DNA of 64,000 nt from Paenibacillus tundrae (lineage in GTDB: Bacteria; Bacillota; Bacilli; Paenibacillales; Paenibacillaceae), in the NCBI RefSeq assembly GCF_036884255.1, contig NZ_CP145605.1:3596001-3660000 (forward strand), in the 5' to 3' direction. Each line of letters starts with the position of its first letter. Position 1 is the stretch's first letter. Made by a program: the position numbers and the translations under genes. Below, in pieces: positions 7,874 through 16,715 of this stretch. A model generated the notes under the pieces. It was not told the DNA's origin, did no database searches, and saw nothing but the letters and a program-made list of their open reading frames with translations.

Positions 7874-9025
7874 ATGAAAAGAAAAGGAAGATTGAAGAAA
7901 ATGGTAATCTACATAGTAAGTTCTCTACTCATGGTCATCGTTGGAGCTCTATTATTTATGCTACTTTACCCGAGCTTTGGCGGTAATCCATCCAAAGAAC
8001 AAAAGGAAACCTATAAGCAGCTTGAAAATTATACAAACGGAAAGTTTGTGAACGAAGTATCAGGCAAGTCTGACTTAGATTCCTGGAAAACCTTGTTCGA
8101 AGGTACAACAGATGGCGCGACGCGGAAAGAGAAAAAGCCTTCCAGCCCACAACCCGTTGCAGAGATCGATTGGAATAAGGTTAACAACGATGAAGACAGC
8201 ATCACTTGGTTGGGACATTCCACATACCTGCTAAGTATGGATAACCGCAAAATGTTGGTAGACCCTATGTTGGAGTCGGTCGCGTCCCCTGTTTCATTTG
8301 TAGGTTCGAAGCGATATCCGTATAGTACAGACATTTACAGCACCATTGTTTCTGAAATGCCCACCATCGATGCGGTATTAATCACACATGATCACTACGA
8401 CCATTTAGATTACGCAACGGTTGTTGAACTGAAAGACAAGGTGTCACGCTTCATTGTTCCTCTTGGAGTTAGTGGTCATCTTGTACGTTGGGGAGTCCCT
8501 GCAAGTCAAATAACGGAATTAAACTGGTGGGACGAAATAGAATTCGAAGGAATGACCCTTGCGTTAGGACCTGCCCGACATTTTTCTGGTAGAAGCTTGT
8601 TCAATATGAACAGTACGTTATGGGGAAGTTGGGTTATCTCAGGTACTGAGAATCGCTTGTTTATTAGTGGTGACGGAGGATATGGAGCACATTTCGAGGA
8701 AATTGGCCGCAAGTATGGACCGTTCGACTTAGCTGTAATTGAGGGAGGACAGTATGACAAGAAATGGTCTGATATTCATATGATTCCCGAACAATCTATT
8801 CAAGCTAGCCTAGACGTTAACACGACCAAAATGATGCTTAGTCACTGGGGCGCATTCACGCTAGCCAGTCATGACTGGAGAGATCCGATTCAACGAGCTA
8901 TTAAGGCGGCAAAAGAAAAAGACGTCGATATTGTCGTTCCTCAAATAGGCGAAACCCTCTCGATCTCAGCGCTTAAACCTGCGTTACCTTCCTGGTGGGA
9001 TGAAAACTCGGAAATAGAAGGTTAA
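7874..9025 (+). CDS. membrane-anchored metallo-beta-lactamase-fold hydrolase (UlaG/NAPE-PLD-like)
   Basis: After one transmembrane helix (residues 10-30) and a linker comes a metallo-beta-lactamase domain. The metal signature THDHYDHLD (H-x-H-x-D-H) is intact, preceded by WLGHSTYLL and followed by RHFSGR, GDGGYG and LSHWGAF, which supply the remaining metal ligands. The order is that of the UlaG/NAPE-PLD branch, which cleaves phosphodiesters or lactones. The true substrate is unknown; the anchor points to an outer-face membrane lipid or envelope substrate. AGGAGG precedes the ATG, and a terminator follows the gene. Confidence 0.88.
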   Translation: MKRKGRLKKMVIYIVSSLLMVIVGALLFMLLYPSFGGNPSKEQKETYKQLENYTNGKFVNEVSGKSDLDSWKTLFEGTTDGATRKEKKPSSPQPVAEIDWNKVNNDEDSITWLGHSTYLLSMDNRKMLVDPMLESVASPVSFVGSKRYPYSTDIYSTIVSEMPTIDAVLITHDHYDHLDYATVVELKDKVSRFIVPLGVSGHLVRWGVPASQITELNWWDEIEFEGMTLALGPARHFSGRSLFNMNSTLWGSWVISGTENRLFISGDGGYGAHFEEIGRKYGPFDLAVIEGGQYDKKWSDIHMIPEQSIQASLDVNTTKMMLSHWGAFTLASHDWRDPIQRAIKAAKEKDVDIVVPQIGETLSISALKPALPSWWDENSEIEG

Positions 9026-9055
9026 ACAAAACGTAACATAATTATTCCAATAGAT

Positions 9056-9100
9056 ACACCCCATTGATTAGAACATTTCTATACCAATGGGGTGTTTTTT
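9056..9100 (+). terminator. bidirectional intrinsic terminator
   Basis: ACACCCCATTG pairs with CAATGGGGTG(T), followed by T6. It separates the convergent metallo-hydrolase and FAD monooxygenase genes. Confidence 0.85.
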
Positions 9101-9116
9101 CTTTATTTCTTTCTTT

Positions 9117-10289
9117 TTATAGACACTCTGTTTCCCAATGAATCGTATAATTGGCATCAATCTTCGATCCGCTAAATAGTCCAATATCAAAACCATTACT
9201 GAAATCAAATCCTTTACTCACGTCAAAAATATCTAAACTGCCCAGAATAGCTCGAATACGTTCTTTACGATCAGCTTCCAAATAATATAGCGCATCTGTA
9301 TAATGATGTTTCTTTAACATTTTAGCTAAGTACATCGCGTCTTCCAGCGCAACAGAGCAGCCATATCCAGTGTTCGGGTTGATCGTGTGCGCGGCATCTC
9401 CAATGACAACCGCTCGTCCTTTAGACCAGCTAGGGATGGGATCCACGCTATATATTTGTTTCGGAATAATATGAGCAGAATTTCGGATGATCTCTGATAA
9501 CGCTCCATTCCCACCATATTCCTGAATGAGATCAGATTTAATTTCATCCAGCGTTCTGAACTCAAATTCCTCTTTTGAACGTTTTCTTTCCTGATATCCA
9601 GAAGCTTGCCATGAGAGATTAAGTTCATGCGTAGGATTGCTTTTGGAAACGAGAAAATTCGCATTTTGTGTAAAATAAAACAGTTCATCGCCATCCATCA
9701 GATGACGGATTGGATCACTATTCATATCCTTAAATGAGGCAAGTCCATATAATCCCCAGGATTTAGCATAACTCAACACATGGCTAGGGAATAGTTGGTT
9801 TCTTACCGTTGAATGTAAACCATCTGCACCAACTAATAACGTGCCCGTCTCCTGATGACCATCTTCAAAGTAGGCCGTGATGTTCGAAGCATCCTGGGTG
9901 AAGTGGGTAAGCTTTTTATTATAATGAATTTCAACACCATCCAATTCAGCTTGTCTCATCAGTATTTCAACTAAGTCCGACCGTTGCATGTATATAGATC
10001 GTCTGCTAAAAACAGAATCCTGCATCAGATTGATTGAAGCAATCTCCATATCGTCAGTCGTCAAGATCCGCATGCGATCAGCAGAGTGACTGTTCTGTTG
10101 AGCCTGATCTTCTATTCCTAACTCCTTCATTACGTGCACACCGCTCTTGTTAATACGGAAGCTGGATCCTTCCACTCTTTTGTATGGGAAATTCTCATAT
10201 ACCGCACAATCCATTCCTGCCTTTTTCAAGAACATAGCTAATGTAAGACCACTAATACCTGCTCCGATAATCATGACTTTTTGATTCAT
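9117..10289 (-). CDS. FAD-dependent monooxygenase (group A aromatic hydroxylase / TetX-like family)
   Basis: The 390-residue protein has the three hallmarks of single-component flavin monooxygenases: the N-terminal GAGISGL dinucleotide fold, the central GADGLHSTVR (DG motif), and GDAAHTINPNTGYG near residue 290. Such enzymes hydroxylate aromatic compounds or inactivate antibiotics such as tetracyclines and rifamycins. The sequence alone does not decide which. Length and domain order are normal. A strong site GAGGAGG sits before the ATG. A short ORF with its own near-perfect ribosome site lies upstream (see 10391-10429), suggesting translational control. Confidence 0.88.
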   Translation of the reverse strand: MNQKVMIIGAGISGLTLAMFLKKAGMDCAVYENFPYKRVEGSSFRINKSGVHVMKELGIEDQAQQNSHSADRMRILTTDDMEIASINLMQDSVFSRRSIYMQRSDLVEILMRQAELDGVEIHYNKKLTHFTQDASNITAYFEDGHQETGTLLVGADGLHSTVRNQLFPSHVLSYAKSWGLYGLASFKDMNSDPIRHLMDGDELFYFTQNANFLVSKSNPTHELNLSWQASGYQERKRSKEEFEFRTLDEIKSDLIQEYGGNGALSEIIRNSAHIIPKQIYSVDPIPSWSKGRAVVIGDAAHTINPNTGYGCSVALEDAMYLAKMLKKHHYTDALYYLEADRKERIRAILGSLDIFDVSKGFDFSNGFDIGLFSGSKIDANYTIHWETECL

Positions 10290-10390
10290 AAACCTTCCTC
10301 CTCATATTTCACTAATTTTTTAGTAGGGCTGACCACTCTGAAAAAATGCATTAAAGGATAGAAATTGTATTTCCTCCAACTGGAGAAACC

Positions 10391-10429
10391 TCATCGCGAC
10401 TTTATTTTGTTTCTGTAGAAAACATTCAT
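10391..10429 (-). CDS. 12-codon leader ORF before the FAD monooxygenase
   Basis: GAGGAGGTGAT, an almost full complement of the 16S tail, lies correctly before ATG at 10429. The ORF reads MNVFYRNKIKSR and stops at TGA. The same frame then continues open for 35 codons and ends at a TGA that overlaps the monooxygenase ATG as ATGA (10286-10289). It is therefore either a regulatory leader peptide or a small protein gene of about 48 codons broken by one stop. Short basic leaders with hairpins after them are known for antibiotic-induced resistance genes. Confidence 0.5.
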   Translation of the reverse strand: MNVFYRNKIKSR

Positions 10430-10612
10430 ATTAATCACCTCCTCTATTAAAATATAGATTTTTATATCTTTTGATAGTATAATATATCATAAATACACTC
10501 AAATCAAATTTCTAATTTTTATTATCAGAGCGCGCTTCACTTCTCTTAACTAGTTCACATGGCTGTAACAATGTCTAACCTTCTCGCCTTATGGCCTTAT
10601 AGCCAGCACAAC

Positions 10613-10645
10613 AAAAAAACCGCGATCATTATGATCAGCGGTTTT
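10613..10645 (-). terminator. intrinsic terminator region near the DUF418 gene 3' end
   Basis: AAAACCGC-GATCAT and ATGATC-A-GCGGTTTT form a long stem with a one-base loop core and a T run on the minus strand. It lies about 80 bases past the stop codon of the DUF418 gene. Confidence 0.8.
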
Positions 10646-10722
10646 AGGCTACTAAAGTTTATGGCATTCCAATTTGTTAATCGTACATCTTCACACGTGA
10701 TGATCTTGTAGATTTAATTCAT

Positions 10723-11964
10723 TCAGTTTATACCCGGTGCATTATCTGAAGTCATTTGCTTAGAGCTTTTCTTCTTTCGTGGCTGCCCTTTCCATGAAAG
10801 GTATGTCCATATCCGTAGAATGTGTTCCACAGGACCGCTACGAAACCTCTTGAGATAAAGTGGACTGATCCACAATTGTAACCCATAGACCGCAAGCGCA
10901 ATAAGCGCACCCACAAATACGCCAGCACGGCCAAAGAGCCCTAGACCGTATCCATAAAAAATCATCGTGCAAATGACGCTCTGCATCAGGTAATTTGTTA
11001 GTGACAGACGACCCACGGCTTCGAACCTACTGAGCAGATTCACGCGGCTATCTCTCGTATATAATAGTGCAAAAGCGTAAATATAACCAAGGGCTAACAA
11101 AGAGCCCCCAATCGCTTCCCCAATTCCGATCGCGAACCATTCCTCTTCCCCACGAATGAGTTGCACGATTACACTGTAGGCTTTGAGCACCAAACCAACA
11201 GGTATGAGCAACTTAGCACGACGAATATAAACTTGTCGCATAGCTTGTGGATCGTCAAAAGTCCCCCTTCTTGCAGCGTGCATACCTAGAAGAAACATCG
11301 GGACAGTCATAAGTGGAGTAAACACCAGAAGCAGGAGAATCGAAGCCGGATTCAATTCATCGCCAAACGGATCACCATGATTATTGAAATCCTTAATCTC
11401 TGCATAACTTCCACTTCCGAAAACTTCTTGACTCTGAATAATATAAGTTTCCATCTGCGAGGTTGGGTTAGCTAGCGGATTCATGGGATTGGAACCTGGC
11501 AGACCCGATAAACCAGCTACAACCAGTAGCATAATCGCCCAGATTAGCAATGTCTTCGGCTTTCGATTCAGAAACATTAATAAGAAGAATCCAAGTACAC
11601 CGTAAAACGCAAGGATGTCTCCTTCCCAGACATAATTGATATGTAACAATCCGATACCAAACAAGAGCAAAAAACGGCGAGACAGATGACACTTTGGTCG
11701 TAATTCTCGGGATTGCAGGCTTTCTGTCAGTTTAATCATACCGAAGCCAAACATAAATGCAAAAATTGGCATGAAGCTGCCCACCACAGCAATCTTTAAC
11801 AATGAGTAGACAGCTCGATCTATGCCTTCAACACCGAACAATTGAAGTTCATTCTGACCATATACCCCGTATTGGAACGCCAACATATTGGCCATTAATA
11901 TGCCAGCCAAACTAAAACCACGCAATCCATCAATGAGCCTGATGCGCGTTGGAGATGTATTCAA
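10723..11964 (-). CDS. DUF418 family membrane protein (YeiB-like)
   Basis: The opening RIRLIDGLRGFSLAGILMANM is the signature of DUF418/YeiB-type proteins, related to the heparan N-acetyltransferase/acyltransferase superfamily. About ten hydrophobic segments span the 413 residues, with the DUF418 domain proper in the last 160 (from VGLVLKAYS to LEHILRIWTYL). Its biochemical role is not established; it is thought to act in the cytoplasmic membrane. The start is TTG at 11964, supported by AGGTGG seven bases upstream. It is a single-gene unit with its own terminator. Confidence 0.85.
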   Translation of the reverse strand: MNTSPTRIRLIDGLRGFSLAGILMANMLAFQYGVYGQNELQLFGVEGIDRAVYSLLKIAVVGSFMPIFAFMFGFGMIKLTESLQSRELRPKCHLSRRFLLLFGIGLLHINYVWEGDILAFYGVLGFFLLMFLNRKPKTLLIWAIMLLVVAGLSGLPGSNPMNPLANPTSQMETYIIQSQEVFGSGSYAEIKDFNNHGDPFGDELNPASILLLLVFTPLMTVPMFLLGMHAARRGTFDDPQAMRQVYIRRAKLLIPVGLVLKAYSVIVQLIRGEEEWFAIGIGEAIGGSLLALGYIYAFALLYTRDSRVNLLSRFEAVGRLSLTNYLMQSVICTMIFYGYGLGLFGRAGVFVGALIALAVYGLQLWISPLYLKRFRSGPVEHILRIWTYLSWKGQPRKKKSSKQMTSDNAPGIN

Positions 11965-12059
11965 TCCGTTACCACCTACCTTTTTCCATATTAGTAAAAA
12001 AGTAATTCTAGCACATCTTTTCTAAAGAGTCATCTTAACTTTTCATGCTGGAAAAGTAC

Positions 12060-12104
12060 AAAAAAAAGGATGCTCCGTAGCGTTATGCTAGGATACATCC
12101 TATT
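12060..12104 (-). terminator. intrinsic terminator of murB
   Basis: On the minus strand AGGATG and CATCCT pair around a loop containing a second small hairpin, followed by T8. It lies about 50 bases downstream of the murB stop codon. Confidence 0.6.
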
Positions 12105-12152
12105 TATACGTTGAAACGCACTTCCTCTTTTCACTTTTTGGAAAATAATTAT

Positions 12153-13043
12153 TTACTCCCCTAAAAAGATAACTTCTGTTTCTAATTGGACATTAAATTT
12201 AGCGTAAACTGTCTCTTTGATCAAGTTAATTAATTCTTGATAATCCTGAGCAGTCGCGTGATCAGCATTAATAATAAAACCCGCATGCTTCAATGAAATC
12301 TCTGCGCCTCCTATGCGAGTTCCTTGTAAGTTGCAGTCTTGAATAAGCTTACCGACAAAATGACCCTCTGGACGTTTAAACACGCTACCACAAGAAGGAT
12401 ATTCAAGAGGCTGTTTGGCTTCTCTCAACATCGTTAGTTCCTTCATCTTCGCAGCAATAGCTTCTTTATCGCCCTTTTGCAGTTTAAAGGTAACCTCAAG
12501 AATAATATATTCATTATCCTTAAAGATACTGTTACGATAACTCAGCTTCATCTCTTCGCGAGACATCGTCATCCGCTGTCCATCTCGCGTAATGACATCT
12601 GCACTTTCGACCACATCATCCACCTGGCCACCATAAGCACCTGCATTCATATATATGGCACCCCCTGTACTACCAGGGATTCCACATGCAAACTCTAGAC
12701 CGGTGAAGCCGTGATCCAATGCAGTTCGTGAGACATCGATAATATTGGCACCACTTTGTGCAATAATGGTGTCCTCGTGCACTTTAATTTGATCAAAATG
12801 ACTTAAAGACATAGTTATGCCTCGAATGCCCTTATCTTTTATGATTACATTCGACCCTTTTCCAATAATCGTGAGGGGAATCTGATGTGATTTGGCAATT
12901 TGTACAACGTTTACGATTTCTTCTGTCGTTGTTGGATGGATCAGTGTATCCGCATAACCACCTACTTTTACATAAGTGTGGTCTTTCAAAGGTTCATTTG
13001 ATCTAAGTTTTTCTCTAGGTATTACATTTTCAAAAATGTCCAT
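12153..13043 (-). CDS. murB: UDP-N-acetylenolpyruvoylglucosamine reductase
   Basis: MurB reduces UDP-GlcNAc-enolpyruvate to UDP-MurNAc with NADPH and FAD, the second committed step of peptidoglycan synthesis in the cytoplasm. The FAD-binding PP-loop region carries IGKGSNVIIKD and GIPGSTGGAIYMNAGAYGG. The arginine motif LSYRNSIF, the proton-donor serine in CGSVFKRP and the C-terminal glutamate in LETEVIF are all present. At 296 residues it is the short type II form found in Firmicutes, without the E. coli insertion. AGGGAG precedes the ATG. It is not next to other mur genes. Confidence 0.96.
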   Translation of the reverse strand: MDIFENVIPREKLRSNEPLKDHTYVKVGGYADTLIHPTTTEEIVNVVQIAKSHQIPLTIIGKGSNVIIKDKGIRGITMSLSHFDQIKVHEDTIIAQSGANIIDVSRTALDHGFTGLEFACGIPGSTGGAIYMNAGAYGGQVDDVVESADVITRDGQRMTMSREEMKLSYRNSIFKDNEYIILEVTFKLQKGDKEAIAAKMKELTMLREAKQPLEYPSCGSVFKRPEGHFVGKLIQDCNLQGTRIGGAEISLKHAGFIINADHATAQDYQELINLIKETVYAKFNVQLETEVIFLGE

Positions 13044-13372
13044 TTAACGTTCTCCCTACTACTGACTGGTTTTTAGATAAGACTTTAAGCATGCAGTGTA
13101 CATGTATAGCAACAACTGTATTCCCTCATATTTCAGTATGAAATTTTATCGATAAATATACCGCGCGCATTACAATTCATCTGAAGAAGTTTATGATCGA
13201 ATCCACAGTTGCTGCAGCTCCAGCTACCAAAATAACACGATACGTGTAATTACGCTATAATCTTAACCATCGTTTACATTCTGAAGTCGCATAACCATTA
13301 TACAAAAATGTTTATAATACTTAAAATTAATTCTGAATATTAATTATTTCAGGTCGTAATGCTGACTCAAAC
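13044..13372. other. gene-free upstream region of murB
   Basis: No ribosome-site-led ORF occurs here. On the minus strand a short open frame encodes a hydrophobic 25-residue tail ending at about 13180, without a start codon; it may be a remnant. The murB promoter must lie in this stretch, but I see no clear consensus. Confidence 0.4.
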
Positions 13373-13397
13373 AAAAAAAGCCGCGTGGTAGCGGCTT
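13373..13397 (-). terminator. intrinsic terminator of the aldo/keto reductase gene
   Basis: AAGCCGC pairs with GCGGCTT across a six-base loop, and the minus strand continues with T7. It lies 45 bases past the stop codon at 13443. Confidence 0.85.
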
Positions 13398-13442
13398 GGA
13401 AATATTCACGTATATTGTATACGATAATTGATAAAACGACTT

Positions 13443-14300
13443 TTATTTCCCACTGAATACAGGGAAGTAACTATGCTCACCATAGTCCTGAATGTGTGCT
13501 ACATGTTTAAGATCGTCCATATCAGCATCAGTGATAACAAAATCAAGCTCAGCGTTCATTCTCATATGTTCTGGGTTGGCTGTCTTCGGAATTACGACAA
13601 GACCAAGCTGAATACAGTAACGTAGACAGAGCTGGGCAACAGATACGCCGTACTTTTCAGATATGACTTTGACCTCTGGATGATGAAGAACGGCCCCGTG
13701 GGCAATGGGAGAATACGCTTCGATCAGGATGTCATGTTGCTGACAGAACTCAATAAGCTCCAGTGGTGTGTTACTTACATGTGCTAAGATTTGGTTAACC
13801 ATAGGCTTGATCTTACAGCTGGCAAGAATATTCTCGATATCATCCTGAAGAAAGTTAGAGAGGCCGATCGCTTTTACTTTTCCTGCTTGATATGCGTCCT
13901 CTAATGCTCTCCACACGTCTCTATTCTCATCAAAATAACGCTTTTGTTCACGGAATTCCTTCCACGGCTGCGGGCTATGAATAATCATGAGATCAAGGTA
14001 ATCGAGTCCCATTTTGGCTAAGGATTCATCGATTGAATGCATAGCTTCATCATAGGTTTTGGCTTCAGCTATAATTTTCGTTGTGATGAACAGCTCTTCT
14101 CTTGCGACACCAGAGGCACGAATGCCTTCCCCTACACCCGTCTCATTGTTATATGCCTGAGCTGTATCAATATGACGATACCCGATTGATATTGCGTCAT
14201 GTACAGCCTGCTGAGCTTGCTCATCAGTAAGTAACCAAGTCCCGAGCCCTAATTGATGAATGGATAAGCCGTTGGATAATTGGAACGTTTCTTTGTACAT
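13443..14300 (-). CDS. aldo/keto reductase
   Basis: This is a 285-residue NADPH-dependent carbonyl reductase of the prokaryotic AKR5-like group. The catalytic tetrad is visible: Asp and Tyr in HIDTAQAYNNE, Lys in TTKI and His in MIIHSP. The cofactor loop near the end reads VIPKTANPEHM. It probably reduces small aldehydes, ketones or methylglyoxal-type compounds. AAGGAGAATATACG precedes the ATG. It is transcribed divergently from a LysR gene 276 bases away, a usual sign that the LysR protein controls it. Confidence 0.93.
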   Translation of the reverse strand: MYKETFQLSNGLSIHQLGLGTWLLTDEQAQQAVHDAISIGYRHIDTAQAYNNETGVGEGIRASGVAREELFITTKIIAEAKTYDEAMHSIDESLAKMGLDYLDLMIIHSPQPWKEFREQKRYFDENRDVWRALEDAYQAGKVKAIGLSNFLQDDIENILASCKIKPMVNQILAHVSNTPLELIEFCQQHDILIEAYSPIAHGAVLHHPEVKVISEKYGVSVAQLCLRYCIQLGLVVIPKTANPEHMRMNAELDFVITDADMDDLKHVAHIQDYGEHSYFPVFSGK

Positions 14301-14576
14301 CGTATATTCTCCTTTTCTAGATGATTCTTACTTGCTTGCATCAACTTAAGATGCGTCACTTATAATGAATGAATTCAATTTCATTTGTTTAATCAACTCA
14401 CGTCTATTATTATATAAGTTAGAAATTCATATTCAATAGTTAAAGCATTGCGATTTGTCGATTTATTAACAGATCCATTGGAGTTGTTCATTATCTCTAT
14501 CGATATGAAGTATTCGCAGAAAATCCCGTTAAGATAATCTAGGTACATGCCATTGAGTCACCCAAAGGAGAATACT

Positions 14577-15473
14577 ATGGACATTCGAGTACTACGCTAT
14601 TTTCTAGCCATCGCTAGAGAAGGCAATATGACTAAGGCAGCGACACTGCTTCACCTGACACAGCCTACACTCTCCAGACAGATCAAGGAGCTTGAGCTAC
14701 AACTGGGAAAGAAACTCTTTGTCAGAAGTAGTCACAGTATCCTTCTTACTGAGGAGGGTCAGCTACTCCGCAAAAGAGCCGAAGAAATCGTCGAAATGAT
14801 GGAAAAGCTGGAGTCCGAATTTCATTCCATGGAAGAAACGATTCGTGGAGACGTCTATATTGGCGGCGGTGAGACTGATGCAATGAAGCAGATTGCCCGG
14901 ATCGTGCGAAAAATACAAGCATCCTATCCCGAGATTCGATACCATCTCTATAGCGGAAATGAAGAAGATGTTACCGAGAGACTAGATAAAGGTTTAATCG
15001 ACTTTGGAATCTTAATTCAACCGGCTGATCTATCTAAATACAATTACGTCAATATTCCGGCCAAGGATGTCTGGGGTGTAGTCATGAGAAAAGACAGCTC
15101 TCTGGCTGAGAAATCGAGTATCCAAGTGGAAGACCTACTGGATCTGCCTCTCATCTGCTCACGTCAGGCGATGAAACAGACCTTTACCACCAATGAATTT
15201 CGTAACTGGTTTGGTGAACATTTCGATAAGCTGAATGTGGTTACCACGTTTAATCTTGCGTATAATGCAGCGATTATGGTTGAAGAAGGTGTCGGTTATG
15301 CCATAACACTACATAAGATTGTGAACACCTCTTCCGACAGTAACCTATGCTTTAGACCGTTAACGCCGAAGCTTGAGTCTGGTTTAAATATTGTGTGGAA
15401 AAAACATCAACTATTCTCTGCTGCCGCTGGACAATTTCTGGAAGAAATTCAGTCAAGCTTCTCCGAATCTTAA
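14577..15473 (+). CDS. LysR family transcriptional regulator
   Basis: The N-terminal winged helix-turn-helix is typical: IRVLRYFLAIAREGNMTKAATLLHLTQPTLSRQIKELE in two parts, residues 3-40. From about residue 90 follows the periplasmic-binding-like effector domain (DVYIGGGETDA, DFGILIQPAD). The ATG at 14577 has AAAGGAG six bases upstream; the frame is open from 14547 but without a site. It faces away from the aldo/keto reductase gene and converges with an MFS gene, and either may be its target. The inducer is unknown. Confidence 0.92.
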   Translation: MDIRVLRYFLAIAREGNMTKAATLLHLTQPTLSRQIKELELQLGKKLFVRSSHSILLTEEGQLLRKRAEEIVEMMEKLESEFHSMEETIRGDVYIGGGETDAMKQIARIVRKIQASYPEIRYHLYSGNEEDVTERLDKGLIDFGILIQPADLSKYNYVNIPAKDVWGVVMRKDSSLAEKSSIQVEDLLDLPLICSRQAMKQTFTTNEFRNWFGEHFDKLNVVTTFNLAYNAAIMVEEGVGYAITLHKIVNTSSDSNLCFRPLTPKLESGLNIVWKKHQLFSAAAGQFLEEIQSSFSES

Positions 15474-15492
15474 TGCGCAGCACAACGTAGAA

Positions 15493-15532
15493 CAACCACC
15501 CCGTCAGAACTCGCGTGCAGACGAGGTGGTTG
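15493..15532. repeat. hairpin between convergent LysR and MFS genes
   Basis: CAACCACC and GGTGGTTG are perfect arms with a 24-base loop. There is no T run on either side, so termination is uncertain, but its place between two convergent genes suggests a shared 3' hairpin. Confidence 0.5.
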
Positions 15533-15536
15533 ACTG

Positions 15537-16715
15537 TTATATGGAAGCCGATGTTTGCGCGGCCGAGCTCTTCAAGGTGCTTCTAATTACAATCAGGACT
15601 AAACCTAATACAACACTAAAGATACCGACCAATATGATGTATTGAACACCCATCGTGGAGATGAACACGCCACCCAGAGCTGATCCTACAGTGGTGCCTA
15701 CATTACATGATGTTACAAATAAACCATTCGCAAAATCAGGTGCCTCAAGCGCCACGGATGAGATCAGGTATTGATTCACATTCGCCATAATTCCTCCAGC
15801 CAAGATTCCCCATACAATGGTCAGCAACATCACAGGCACTTGATACTCACCAATCGTGAAAAGCACGATGTAAACTACACCTAGCAACAGGGGGAACAAC
15901 AAGATTGACTTGGCTGGATAATCTGTCAGTACTTTACCAGCAATAATGTTCCCCAGCATATTAGCGCCACCAAATAGTAATAGCGTTGTGCTAGTCCATT
16001 GTGGCGTCATCTGAGTCACTGTGTATAAATATTCAGATACATAACTGTACACGCCAAATACAGATGCATTTAGCAACAACACCGCGAACATCGAAACCCA
16101 CAATACTGGTTTTCTCAGCACCGAGAATTGAGAACCATATGATTGTTTTTCCTTCACAGGCATAGAAGGTACAAATATCAACGTGGCCACAAACACAATT
16201 ATATTTACGACTGCGATAAACGTCATGGCCATTTCATAAGAGAACGCTGTGTCAATAAAACTTACGATAGGTACACCAGCTACCATGCCGGCTGAAACGC
16301 CAATAAATACTTTGGCTACCGCTTTTGGTGCTTCTTCTTGACTGACAGATGATCCTGCGACGGTAAATGCCAGTGACATATAGATCGGGTGGAACAAAGC
16401 CGGTATAATCCGGGCGATCAGCAACACTGTGAAGCTGGTAGTGAATATGGAAACTACATTTCCTATCACGAAAATACCTAATACAAGTAACATCACGTTT
16501 CTTCGGTTCATACCCGAGAATACTAACGGTAGAATAGGCCCCGAGACAGCAATACCTAGTGCAAATAAGCTTACAAGCAAGCCAGCTTGTGTAACACTTA
16601 CACCAAAGTTCTCAGCAATGGTAGGTAATATCCCTATCACCCCCATTTCCGTGTTCAGTATCCCAAAAACACCTACGGTAAGTATGAATATTAATAATTT
16701 ATTATTTTTAAGCAA
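15537..16715 (-). CDS. MFS transporter, DHA1 family (AraJ/YdhP-like)
   Basis: Twelve hydrophobic segments fill the 392 residues. The loop after helix 2 carries SGPILPLVFSGMNRRNVML, the drug/H+ antiporter form of the MFS signature. The opening NTEMGVIGILPTIAENFGVS is typical of the AraJ/YdhP/PbuE subgroup, which exports sugars, nucleosides or drugs by proton exchange. The substrate cannot be read from sequence. The start is TTG, with AGGAGAGG upstream. The promoter lies in the long region 16716-17413, which holds TTGATT palindromes. Confidence 0.88.
   Translation of the reverse strand: MLKNNKLLIFILTVGVFGILNTEMGVIGILPTIAENFGVSVTQAGLLVSLFALGIAVSGPILPLVFSGMNRRNVMLLVLGIFVIGNVVSIFTTSFTVLLIARIIPALFHPIYMSLAFTVAGSSVSQEEAPKAVAKVFIGVSAGMVAGVPIVSFIDTAFSYEMAMTFIAVVNIIVFVATLIFVPSMPVKEKQSYGSQFSVLRKPVLWVSMFAVLLLNASVFGVYSYVSEYLYTVTQMTPQWTSTTLLLFGGANMLGNIIAGKVLTDYPAKSILLFPLLLGVVYIVLFTIGEYQVPVMLLTIVWGILAGGIMANVNQYLISSVALEAPDFANGLFVTSCNVGTTVGSALGGVFISTMGVQYIILVGIFSVVLGLVLIVIRSTLKSSAAQTSASI

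Noticed and set aside
13150..13225. Short hydrophobic open frame on the minus strand between murB and the aldo/keto reductase gene
   Set aside because: It has no start codon and no ribosome site and is only about 25 codons, so it cannot be called a gene.
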